Part shown: positions 1-10,440 of the stretch, one piece after another
How positions within the stretch are numbered: the stretch's first letter is position 1
Layout: each line of letters starts with the position of its first letter
Assembly (NCBI GenBank): GCA_015478945.1
Contig: JABUQX010014183.1
Span: 135,001-157,373, forward strand
From: Trachelipus rathkii
Taxonomy: Eukaryota; Arthropoda; Malacostraca; Isopoda; Trachelipodidae
Length of the DNA stretch: 22,373 nt
Reading direction: 5' to 3'
Notes under the pieces: model-generated
Told to the model about the DNA's origin: nothing
Database searches by the model: none
Seen by the model: the letters and a program-made list of their open reading frames with translations, nothing else
Translations under genes and position numbers: made by a program

Positions 1-112
1 ATAAAATTTCTTTATTCTCAATTCGACTAATGAATATATCCGGAGACATTCCGCGAGGTCAAAGCACGGATCAGATCTTTAATAATGTCGGATGCGGATC
101 GGTGCATCACTA
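1..112. other. Unassigned edge sequence
   Basis: Non-repetitive sequence at the window edge, richer in CG than what follows, with a small GATC-containing stretch near 70-105. No open frame, RNA fold or repeat family could be recognised. It may be the end of an element cut by the window boundary. Confidence 0.4.
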
Positions 113-265
113 ATAAATATATATAGAGTATATTATACTATATATATATATAATATATATATATAGTATATATATATAGTATGTATACTATATATAATAT
201 AATATATTATTATTATCCATTATAAAATATATATATATATATATTATTATATATAATATACTATA
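113..265. repeat. (TA)n microsatellite, imperfect
   Basis: Nearly all TA/ATA/TATT steps with occasional G interruptions. Same composition as the many other (TA)n blocks in the window, several of which flank transposon-like elements. Confidence 0.9.
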
Positions 266-428
266 CGGGTGAGAAAAACAATGAACAACTGAATCATATA
301 ATAATGTACTTTATTAAGAAAATAGTACAGGTGGAATACAAAAATCATAAATAAAAGGTAAAATTAAGATAAATTTGAACAAAAAAGTAAGAACAAAAGG
401 CAAAAAATAGAATAAAATGAAGATGTAT

Positions 429-557
429 CTGTGTGTGTGTGTGTGTGTGTGTGTGGGGAGAGAGAGAAGAGAGAGAGAGGAGAAGAGAGAGAGAGATAGA
501 GAGAGAAGTAGAGAGAGAGAGAGAGAAGATGAGAGAGAAGACGAGAGATAGAGAGAT
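429..557. repeat. Compound (GT)n-(GA)n microsatellite
   Basis: A clean GT run of about 13 repeats (429-455) passes directly into an interrupted GA run (456-557). Interruptions are single A, T or GAA steps. The plus strand of the GA part is purine-only over long stretches, so it could form triplex DNA. Confidence 0.93.
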
Positions 558-715
558 GAGTTGGGCCGAGTCTGTAGTTGGGTGTGTTTCTTAATGTTTT
601 TTAAATCTCTTTTTCAATAAACTCATGACGACTTAAATATTGATTTATGACTGGCTATAAATCTGAGCCAAATCCTTCTTTGAACATATATTGCTTTCAT
701 TATGAAAGCTTTATA
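558..715. other. Short plain AT-rich stretch
   Basis: Non-repetitive sequence between the GA repeat and the AAT field. Only a short Ile/Leu/Tyr-rich frame overlaps it, and most of that frame is the translation of the neighbouring repeat. No gene or RNA signal was seen. Confidence 0.4.
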
Positions 716-1087
716 TAATAACAATAATACAAATACATATATGATATATAGATATAATACTGATAAATAATAATAATAATAATAGTTAATAATAATAATA
801 ATAAATAATAATAATAATAATAATAAAATAATAATAATAATATAATAATAAGTAATAATAATAATAACAAACATACATTAATAATAGATAATTACCTAAT
901 AAAAATAATAATAAAATAAAAATCATAATTATTAACTTATAATAATAATAATAATGATAATGGAATGAATATTTGAGTAATAAATAATACTTAAAATTTA
1001 CTATTTTATAATCATAATAATAAAATCGATAAAAATAGAAATAAAATTAAAAAAAGTATAAATTAATTTAAATAATAGTAATAATAA

Positions 1088-1163
<76 letters not shown>

Positions 1164-3236
1164 TTATTAAATTTAATAATAAATAATACGATAATTAATA
1201 TGGAAGTAATGAATAATAATAATAATTCTCATATAATATAATATATATATTTATCATAATAAAAATATATATTTATAATAATAATAATAATAATATTAAT
1301 AATTTTAATAACATAAATAATATAATTATTCAACATATCACTAAAAACTAATAATAAAATAATAATAATAAAATAATAATAATACTACAATAATACATAA
1401 TAATAATAATAATCCAATAACTACGAAATAATAATAGATATATAATAATATTAATTATTATAGTCAATAATAATAATAACTGATGCAAATATATAATAAA
1501 TCATAATAATAATAATAATATATATGTAATAATTAATTAATAATAATAATAAATCATAATAATATAATTAATAATAAATAATAATAAATAGATATATTAT
1601 TTAAATAATTAATACTATAATAATAATAATTAATAATAATAATCATGCAATTTGTATATAGAAAAGTTAAAGATAAATTAATCAATATGTAACAAAATGT
1701 AATGGTTGTTATAAAAACTGTGATAATTGATAATAAGTATTAAAAATAATATAATAATAAATAATAATTCAGTTCAATTAAAAAAAAAAAAACCTATTTC
1801 AATTCATAGAAATGTACAATCTATGTCATTAAAATAACATATTAATAAATAATCAATTTCTATTTAAAACACGAAAACATTTTCCAATTTCAATACATCA
1901 AATTAACTCTAAATTATGATGCCCGTTAACAATTTTATTTCCTGCTCAGTGATGTGAAATGGGTTCTACTATTTGCACACAGTGTTGTGTCCGTTGAATC
2001 CCAATAATTACCAATTTAATAATAATGAGTCTAAAATAATTAAAACCATTAATCGAAAAAGCAATAGTAATATCAATAAATAACAATAATCAATAATAAT
2101 ATCAATTAATAATGAATAATACATAATTACTAATGATAATAATAATGATGCAAAATTAATAATGAATAATAATATATATAATAATTTATATATTAATACA
2201 TATAATTTAGCTTAGTTATCAATAATAGTAATAATTATATAATAATACTATAACAATAATACTATACTTTAATAATATAAATAATAATATAATATAACTA
2301 ATAATCTTAATCAAATTATACTATTGATGATAATGATATAATAAATTCTGAATAATGATATAATTTGAATAATAATTTTCAATATTCACTTTAAGCTTCA
2401 ATAATTAATTTGATTAAGAAGCGAAGATATAAGAATAAGTTTCAGTATGAAACTGCTTCATTTATATAGATAATAATTAATCAACTATTACATAAATATA
2501 TAATTAATAATAATGAATATAATTAATAATAATAATCAATAATTGTTATAATCAATACATATATAATAATAATAATAGAAATCTAATATAAAATAATACT
2601 ATAAATGATAATAATAAACTAATACATAATATTGATAATAATATAATCATAGTAATATAGAAATAATAAATATATATAATAATTAATAATTAATAATAAT
2701 AATAATAACTAATGCAATAATAATAATTAAATAGATAATAATTAATGATTATAATAATATTTAACAATTAATATAGGTAATTAAATAACAAATTAATAAT
2801 AATAGTAATTTTTCATCATTTAAATAAATAATAATAATAATAAAATTAGATAAATAATAATAAATCAGATTAATAATATAATAAATTAATAATAATAATA
2901 ATTAATAGACTTATATATATAAAACAGTAATAATAATACATCATAATTCTCTGAATAATGATATATAAAAAATAATAATAATAATAATAATAAATTAATA
3001 ATATTATAAAAAAACGACAATCCATAATTTGAATAATAATAAATAATCAATTTAATATATAATAATTATACAATGAATATATAAATAATAATAAAATAAT
3101 AAATAATAATAATAATAATAATAATAATAATTAATTATGAATAATAATAATAATAATAATCAATATAATTAATAGTAATTAAATAGATAATAAAATAATA
3201 CTTAATAAAGATTAATAATAATAATAATAATACATA
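716..3236. repeat. Long imperfect (AAT)n trinucleotide field
   Basis: About 2.5 kb dominated by TAA/AAT/ATA steps, with the purest runs at 1078-1162, 2970-2995, 3108-3130 and 3205-3232. The plus strand is strongly A-rich and T-poor compared with the ATT-oriented block at 4165. Runs are broken by short TATATA stretches and single-base changes. A non-repetitive island sits at about 1780-2030, with a run of A followed by ordinary sequence. Frames inside the field are low-complexity and are not genes. Confidence 0.93.
1780..2030. other. Non-repetitive island inside the AAT field
   Basis: Begins with a run of A and then reads as ordinary mixed sequence, including GATGCCCGTTAAC and GTTGTGTCCGTTG, before returning to AAT steps. 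It could be an inserted fragment or a relic of the pre-expansion sequence. Nothing coding was recognised. Confidence 0.4.
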
Positions 3237-4160
3237 ACTAATTGAAAAATGACTGAAACAGTAAAATAGTAACAATACTACTAGAGCAGTATATTAATTA
3301 ATTTTAATCTCCATATAAATGATATAATGTAAAGTTTATGATTAAATATTAAACTTTCATTTTATTTTAAATAATTATTTCTGGCTTGCTTTTATTTTCT
3401 TTATTGTTATTTGCAATATTAAAACATTTAAAAATAAGTTTTGAAGAAAAATGTTGATGTTTTTAAAATATGCTTGAAGAAACTGAAATCAGATCAATCT
3501 CGTTTATTTAGAACTTCGTACAATTTCTGGGTGAATTCTTTTTAAAATGATTAAATTGCCTTTTTTTTTAAGATCCAATCAGAATAATGGCATTTTTACA
3601 CCTTGTGGAGTGTAGTTTATGTTAAATTGTCATTCGAGTTGTGAAGTACTTGAAGTTTTCATCTGAATTTGCTTTCGTTTTGTTCTTAGTTAATTGCTTT
3701 TCTTAAGTCGTGCTTACTTGATTCCGACTCCACCAAAGGTTTAGATTGAGCACGAATCGAAATTTCCGCGGCAGGTCGAAGTGTGTAGGGAAAAGTTTAC
3801 CGGTTGGGCCGATATTTACTGTATCTGGCGTTTTATTCTTTCTGGGCCCTATTTATTGCTATACGATCAAGCTAGGGTATTCTTGCAGTCTTTTAATTGC
3901 ATATTAGTGTGGACCAATGTACTTTTTTTATTGTATAATTTTTATATGGGATTAATTCATTTTTAAGTTAATTTATCTTCAGCTGGGGATAAGGGAAATT
4001 TTGGACTATCACAATGTTTGTTCATCTCTGTAATTATGTAATCATCTTTTTTATCCCCATTTTATTATTTTATTTCTACTGACCTGTGTTTAATTAATTA
4101 TGCCACTTTTATTGCACTCGTAGGATGCATTGTTCTGATAGCTACTCTCCCGGATGTTAA
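3237..4160. other. Unassigned AT-rich, non-repetitive region
   Basis: About 900 bases of complex sequence without recognisable genes. One 61-codon frame at 3781-3966 has no ATG start, no recognisable domain and no splice-like context, so it is not called. The region includes a modest GC rise near 3720-3860. Confidence 0.45.
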
Positions 4161-4164
4161 TTTT

Positions 4165-4300
4165 ATTTTTATTTTTTATTTAATTTTATTATTAAATATT
4201 TATTATTATTATTTGATTATTATTATTATTTTAATTTATTATTATTATTATTATTTATTTTATTATTATTATTTATTATTATTATTTATATTATTACATT
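4165..4300. repeat. (ATT)n trinucleotide repeat
   Basis: TTATTATTATT steps with several TTTATTT interruptions. It is in the opposite strand orientation to the 2.5 kb AAT field upstream. Confidence 0.9.
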
Positions 4301-4384
4301 TAATTATTTATACGAAACCTCAATTATAATTTATCTAAATAATTAATTAATTTGTAATTACATTTCTAATAAATAACATGTATT

Positions 4385-4720
4385 AATATTACGGACGTAG
4401 AGAGGAGAGAGATGACGAAGATGAGAAGATGAGATGAGAGAGAGAGAGAGATGATGAGAGAAGAGAGAGAAAGAGAGGAAGAGAGAGAGAAAAAATTAGT
4501 TGTGTACGAGGGTGAGGTAGAGCGGGAGAGGAGGGAGAGTGAGCGACGTGTTGCGGGGGAGCGGGCGAGGGGGGGAGATGGTGTGTGGTAGGAGGGAGAG
4601 ATGTAGTGGGAGGAGGTGAGGAGAGGAGGGGCAGTAGAGAGAGAGAGAGGAGAGGGTGAGGGAGAGGGAGAGAAGAGGGAGAGAGAGAGGGAGAGAGACG
4701 AGAGAGAGAGGATATTGAGA
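4385..4720. repeat. (GA)n purine tract
   Basis: Interrupted GAGAGA runs with very few pyrimidines on the plus strand for more than 300 bases. G-runs occur at 4553-4575. The minus strand reads as long Ser/Leu-rich frames, which are artefacts of translating CT repeats. The tract shades into purine-biased but more complex DNA downstream. Confidence 0.92.
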
Positions 4721-5371
4721 ATGGTATCTGAGAGGCCGTGTATGCAGGAAAGCGAAGTGGTGGGGGTGAGAGTTGAGCTCGAGAATGTGATCAGTACGTC
4801 CTTGGAAGAAGGGCGGAAGCAAGGGTGCTCAGTAGAGCAGAGCGAGCATAGGCAGACGTGGGGGGTGGTGAGGAGAAGGTGCGCGGGAAGGCGCTTGAAG
4901 AGACAGCGCAAGCTGAACAGAGAGTGTGTTTAGAGGAGAGAGATAATGAGTTCCGTTGCTAGGAGGAGAGGATCGATAGAGGTGATGGTAGGACAGAACA
5001 GAAGAATGTTAGAGTTGTGTTGTGAAGGAGAGAGACATATAGTGTGTGTGAAAGGAGTGTATGCAGTGGTGAGGAGGAAAGCTAAGTGCAAGAGTGAGTG
5101 TGTGGAGTAGGAGCATGTGGGGACGGGAGGCACTAGTTTGGCCGTTGAACTCGAACTTGAGGAGGAGGATGGGTGTGCGAAGATTAAGGTGGGGGATAAA
5201 TAATCGAGAGAAGGAGTGTTGAGAAGTGATAGTCTGTGTGTGAGCGAGCTATAGAAAGTGCTGCGATAGGGTCTAAGCGGCCATAGGGCAAGGGAGATGC
5301 GCTGGATTGATGGAAATGGGAAGAGAATAGCAGAATAGCCATGAGTCGAGTTAAAGTTATTATAAGACAAA
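4721..5371. other. Purine-biased complex sequence between GA tract and satellite
   Basis: More complex than the GA tract but still strongly G+A-rich on the plus strand. A frame starting inside the GA repeat (4616-4933) runs through part of it and encodes an Arg/Glu-rich peptide. No domain was recognised, and the frame is probably opened by scarcity of T rather than by selection. The G+A bias fades as the satellite is approached. Confidence 0.4.
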
Positions 5372-8089
5372 TAAGATCACCTTATTCTAGCAAGAATCAC
5401 CAGTCAAGCAAGATCACCAGTCTAGCAAGATCTGCCAAATCAATTTGCAAGATCACCAGTCTAGCAAGATCGCCAGTCAATCGAATGATCACCAGTTAGC
5501 GATACACACCAGTCTATGCAAGAAATCGCCAGTTCAAGCAAGATCACCATCTAGCATGAATCACCAGTCCTAAGACAAGATCGCCAGTCAAGCAAGATCA
5601 CCAGTCTAACAAGATCGCCAGTCAAGCAAGATCACCAGTCGTTTTCTAACAAGATCGCCAATCAGGAGCTAAGATCACCAGTCTAGCAAGATCGCCAATC
5701 AAGCAAGATCACCGTCTAGCATTATGTTATCTGCCAGTTTAGGCAAGATCAATCAGTCTAGCAAGGTGATCACCAGTTCAGCTATGGATTTCTGTCTTCC
5801 TAGTCAATCAAGATTACCAGTCAGGTGCAAGATCGCCAGTTTTAGGCAAGATCACCAGTTGCCAAGATCAACTTCTAGTCAAGCAAGATCGCCAGTCAAG
5901 CAAGATTTAATTTACCACAGCATAGATAAGCAAGATCACCAGTCTAGCAAGATCGCCAGTCTAGCAAAGATCGCCAGTTCAAGCTAAGATCACCAGTCTT
6001 TATGCATAGAATCACTTCTCAGTCTTATGCAATGATCGTCCAGTCAAGCAAAGATCCACCAGTTCCTAGCAAGATCACCAGTCTAACAAGATCGCCAAGT
6101 CAATGCAAGATCTACCAGTTTCTACAAGATCGCCAGTCCTAAGCAAGATCACCGTCCAACAAGTATCGGGCAATCAAGTCTAAGATCACCAGTCTATATT
6201 GCAAGATCACCAGTCTAGCAAGATCGCCAGTCAAGCATATTTAGATTCACCAGCCTATTGCAAAGATCGCCAGTCTAGCATAGAATTCACCAGTCTAGCA
6301 AGATGTCTCATCCAATGCAAGATCACTCAAGTCTATGCTAATGATCGCCCAGTCTAGCTAAGACCCTGCCAGTCAAGCAAGATCAAGTCTACGCAAGTAC
6401 GCCATGTACTATGCAAGATCTATCAGTCTTAATCATGACCGCCAGTCTATGCAAGATCACCTTCAGTTCTAGTCAAGCAATCTGCTCAATTTTCAAGCAT
6501 AGATCACTCTAGTCTAGCAAAGAATCATCCGAGGTTAACTAAGATCGCTCAGTCAAGCAAGATCATCAAGTTTCTAGCATAGATCGCCATGTCCCTACAA
6601 GATCTACCAGTCCTAGAAGATCACTCAGTCTAGTCAAGTATTTCGCGCATATTCTATTGCTAAGGGGATCATCAGTCTGGAGGCAAGATCGGCGTCAATG
6701 TCGAAGTTGGGTGTAAGACAAGATTCACCAGTCTAGCCAAGATCGCCAATTTACAAAGATCACCAGTCTAGCAAGATCGCCAATCAAGCAAGATCATCAG
6801 TCTAGCAAGATTGCCAGTCAAGCAAGATCACCAGTCTAGCTAGATCGCCAGTCAAGCAAGATCACCAGTCTAGCAAGATCGCCAGTCAAGCAAGATCACC
6901 AGTCTAGCAAGATCGCCAGTCAAGCAAGATCACCAGTCTAGCAAGATCACCAGTCTAGCAAGATCGCCAGTCAAGCAAGATCACCAGTCTAGCAAGATCA
7001 CCAGTCAAGCAAGATCACCAGTCTAGCAAGTTCACCAGTTCTATCTTAAGAATTAGAATTTACAAAGATCACCAGTCTAGCAAGATCGCCAGTCAAGCAA
7101 GATCACCAGTCTAGCAAGTCACCAGTCTAGCAGATCAACAGTCTAGCAAGATCACATGTCTAGAGGCAAGAATCCGCCAAGTCACATGCAAGATCACCAG
7201 TCTAAGGCAAGATCGCCAGGTCAAGTGCAAGATTCACGCAGTCTATGCAAATCACCAGTCCTAGCGGAAGATCACCAGTCCTATGGGCAATATGTATTCA
7301 ACCAGTCTAGCAAGATCGCCCAGGTCAAGCTTATGTACACCAGTCTATGCCAGATCACCAGGTCCTAACAAGATCGCGGCAGTCAAAGCAAGAATCACCA
7401 GTCTAGCAAGAGGCGCCAGTCTAGCAAGATCACCAGTCGCTAGCAAGATCACGGGCAGTCCATGCTAGATCGCCAATCAGTTCAAGATCGATCGAGTCTA
7501 GGCGAATGAATCGCCAATCAAGCAAGATTCACCAGTCTACAAGATAGGCCAATTTACAGAAGATCACCAGTCTAAGCAAGATCGCAAATCAAAGCAAGAT
7601 CATCAGTCTAGCAAGACTGCCAGGTCAGCAAGATCCACGCAGTGTTCTATACTAGTATCGCCAGTCCAATAGCAAAAGATCACCAGTCTAGCATGTTTAT
7701 CAGCCATATCAGCAAGATCACAGTCTAGCAAGATCGGCACGTCAATTGCCAAGATCACCCAGTCTAGCAAAATCACCTGAGCCTAGCAATGTATTCTGCG
7801 GGCAGTGCAAGCAATAGATCACTTCTAGTCTATGCAAGATCACGCTTAGTCAAGCAAGAGGGTCACCAGTCCTAGCAAAGGATCACCAGTCTAGCAAGAT
7901 CGCCAGTCAAGCAAGATCACCAGTCTAGCAAGATCGCCAGTCAAGCAAGATCACCAGTCTAGCAAGATCACCAGTCTAGCAAGATCACCAGTCTAGCAAG
8001 ATCACCAGTCTAGCAAGATCGCCAGTCAAGCAAGATCACCAGTCTAGCAAGATCACCAGTCTAGCAAGATCATCAGTCTAGCAGGATCA
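5372..8089. repeat. 17-bp satellite in 34-bp dimers
   Basis: Tandem array of 17-bp units of two types: GATCACCAGTCTAGCAA and GATCGCCAGTCAAGCAA. They differ at unit positions 5 (A/G) and 12 (T/A). The two types usually alternate, giving a 34-bp higher-order unit, but runs of the first type alone occur at about 7950-8020 and 8036-8089. Clean stretches lie at 6750-7020 and 7885-8089. The parts at 5400-6750 and 7150-7880 carry many one- or two-base insertions, fewer deletions and some substitutions. Every unit holds a GATC site. The array abuts a LINE reverse-transcriptase fragment on its right. Short frames inside it are translations of the repeat, not genes. Confidence 0.97.
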
Positions 8090-8104
8090 AAATTAAGTAA
8101 GATA

Positions 8105-8655
8105 CATGCTGGTGATCAGAGATAAGATTAGAAGAATTAAGATGTTTTCTAAATCTTCTTGTTAAGAATAGATTCGAAAACTTTAGGAAGAATAGAGGTT
8201 AAATCAATAGGACGATAGTTAGATTATTGACAGGGTTCCTCTTCTTCAACACATGCTGGATGAATTCACCCTTCCAGCAGGAGGGAATGCTGAAGTTGAT
8301 AGGATGTTAGGAAACAGCGTACCAAGGCAGGATGCAAGCTCAGATGCACAAGTTTTGGGTACCACTGGAGGGATAACTTCAGCACTCTCTGCCTTCTTAG
8401 TATTAAGCTCAGAGAATACAGAAATAACATTATTTTAATGAGTTGAAAGGAGGCGGGGAGAAGGAACAGCTCTGGAACCATCTAGAGTGGAATTAGGGGG
8501 AAAAATTTGAGCAAACAGTTAAGCTTTAGCAAAAGTTAAGACAGCAGTATTACCGACATAGATACAAGAGGAGGGAGAGTGGAAGAAGCAAAGTTGAAGG
8601 TGACCTTTTTAAAATTGGAAAATATCAGAAAGAGTGTGAGGTAGTTAATAACCTA
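8105..8655 (-). pseudogene. LINE reverse transcriptase fragment (broken)
   Basis: Read on the minus strand this is part of the polymerase ORF of a non-LTR retrotransposon. In order from 8655 down are: a linker with FNFASSTLPPL; AELFAQIF-like and PNSTLDGSRA blocks (the first with a stop in place of Glu); IPPVVPKTCASELASCL, matching the usual GIPPVVLKNCAPELA block; a helix with LFPNILSTSAFP; then SNYRPIDLTSIL and PKVFESILNKK (about 8155-8223), the diagnostic RT core; and finally HLNSSNLISDHQ (about 8108-8150). At least three frameshifts and several stops break the frame. The expected continuation (YGFRKxRSTGDLL, then the FADD catalytic box) is absent, because the satellite begins there. The fragment is therefore truncated inside the RT domain and cannot be active. 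The style is jockey/CR1/RTE-like, but the clade is not certain. It would have been a DNA-directed copying enzyme for the element's own RNA. Confidence 0.85.
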
Positions 8656-8930
8656 CTTGCTAAGCAGCTGTTTTCTACGAATTAAAAGTTTGCTAAATTC
8701 TGGGTATATATATTTTGAATTTATTTTTGTCATTTCGGGCTGAAATTAGTTAAGAGCACGAATTGAATTTGAAGAAAACGATAATTGCTGATTAAACAAT
8801 GTTTATCAGTTTCAGTTCAATGGAGGACAGAGTTGAATGCACGCTTCCACAGACCACAACACATCACTACACACCTACCACACTATACACATTTATTTTC
8901 TTTCTCTTCACTATTTTCGCACTACCCTAT
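8656..8930. other. Unassigned sequence after the LINE fragment
   Basis: AT-rich with a CA-rich patch near 8855-8900 (ACACATCACTACACACC) leading into the following microsatellites. Three overlapping small frames here are low-complexity. It may hold more decayed LINE linker, but no motif could be read. Confidence 0.35.
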
Positions 8931-9150
8931 ATCACACACACACACATTATATATATTTCTTATATATTATATTATATATATTTATATATATATATCTATA
9001 TATCATATTTAATTATTATATAATTATATATTTATTTTAACATATTGCCGGGAAAAATTATTATTATTATATATTATTATTATTATATATATATATTTAG
9101 TTATTATTATTATTATTATAATATATATTATTTTATATTATATATATATA
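8931..9150. repeat. (CA)n, (TA)n and (ATT)n microsatellite block
   Basis: A short CACACA run at 8934-8945 followed by TATATA and ATTATT stretches, with a small interruption at about 9040-9055. Confidence 0.9.
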
Positions 9151-9958
9151 GAATATTTATTTATGAACATGTTTGTATTTTTAATTGATTTCTGTTTAAA
9201 ATATTAAAGTGATTAAATTTTTTTTTTGTTTTTAATTAATTTTAGCTCTAAAACAAAAAACAATATAAATTATTTATGTTAAATTATCATATTATATTTG
9301 GTAAAAAAAAATATAACAAAACAAAAAAAAACATAAGACCTGCTGTCCTACCAATAAACTACATGTTTCATATGTTTTTTTTTTTTTGTTTTTTTGTTTT
9401 TAAAAATATACATTTAATTTTTTGTTTCTTGTTTTTTGAAAGAAAAAAAGTTTTTTTTCGCACTTTATTGTAGCTTTCCATGTGGCAAAAGGGTTCTTGT
9501 AGTATTGGTGTCTATCTCTATAGTATATTTTGGTTTATTGTGGTCTATAATGTTTTGTTTTTTTACTTTTAACTTGTAATATGTTTATTTATTTAAAGCT
9601 CGTATAAGAAATTATTATATTTATACAAAAAAAGAAAATAACAGCTTTTATTCCCATCAACTGCGAATTATGACACTTAATTTTGGTTACTTGTAGATGA
9701 ATTATTTATCTAGTTTATTTTCTCTTATTAACCTAAATTGGACCTATATGCATCCGTGAATGTAATACTCTTTGGTAGTAGGCCCATGTTTGGCCTACAT
9801 ATTGTATTTTAACTTTTCTTATGGATTTTATTTATTTTCATATTAATTTATTCTTTAAAATAAAATGTCATAGTTAGAAACATTTAAATTCTGCATTTTA
9901 TATTATTAACAGAAAGTGTAAGGGTAACGTCGTTTAGGGGTAGGTATATTTTTTTTAT
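9151..9958. other. Unassigned T-rich region
   Basis: About 800 bases with many T homopolymers (9219-9227, 9376-9387, 9450-9459) and A runs at 9302-9338. A Phe/Lys-rich frame at 9276-9473 is a product of these homopolymers. No exon, RNA gene or repeat family was recognised. Confidence 0.45.
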
Positions 9959-10169
9959 TAGTATATATAATATTATATATATATAATATATATATATATA
10001 TTATAATATAGTATATTATTATATATATATATGAGGAGTATATATATTTATTAGGTAATATTTCATATGGATATATATTTTTTGTTATAGTTACTAGTAT
10101 AATATATATATATATTAATACGCTATGTCACTATTTTTTCATAAATATTTTCGTATATCACTTGTAAAA

Positions 10170-10205
<36 letters not shown>

Positions 10206-10440
10206 TATATTTATTATTTATTTTATGTTATAGTGGGATTTTGAGATATACTATTATATATATATTATATATATAGTGTATATTATATATAATATTATAT
10301 ATATATATATAGAGTGGATTTTAAATATATATTATATTATATATATATGTGGAGTATATAATATATATATATATAATATATATATATATATATAGATTGT
10401 GAGTTATGAATATTATATTATACTTATTATTATATTATGT
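9959..10440. repeat. (TA)n microsatellite block with interruptions
   Basis: TATATA runs broken by short G-containing stretches such as GAGGAGTATATA and GTGGAGTATATA. It forms the left flank of foldback copy A. Confidence 0.9.

Noticed and set aside
623..874. 83-codon minus-strand frame
   Set aside because: Ile/Leu/Tyr repeats are the translation of the AAT/ATT microsatellite; no start context or domain.
3781..3966. 61-codon plus-strand frame
   Set aside because: No ATG start, hydrophobic mixed composition without recognisable domain, no splice signals in suitable places.
4366..4933. Overlapping frames of 105 to 181 codons on both strands in the GA tract
   Set aside because: Ser/Leu or Arg/Glu repeats from CT/GA dinucleotides; long only because T-containing stop codons are rare there.
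4930..5370. 146-codon minus-strand frame
   Set aside because: Ser/Thr/Pro/Leu-rich, follows the purine bias of the plus strand; no motif recognised and no splice-like edges.
5724..7468. Three plus-strand frames in the satellite
   Set aside because: They repeat ARSPV/QDHQSSKIAS-type peptides, i.e. the satellite unit read in turn through its frames.
5372..8089. Array considered as CRISPR
   Set aside because: Units are directly tandem at 17 bp with no unique spacers, and the setting is a eukaryotic genome.
8253..8481. Plus- and minus-strand frames of 61 and 71 codons
   Set aside because: Shadow frames over the LINE fragment; the true RT reading is on the minus strand in other, shifted frames.
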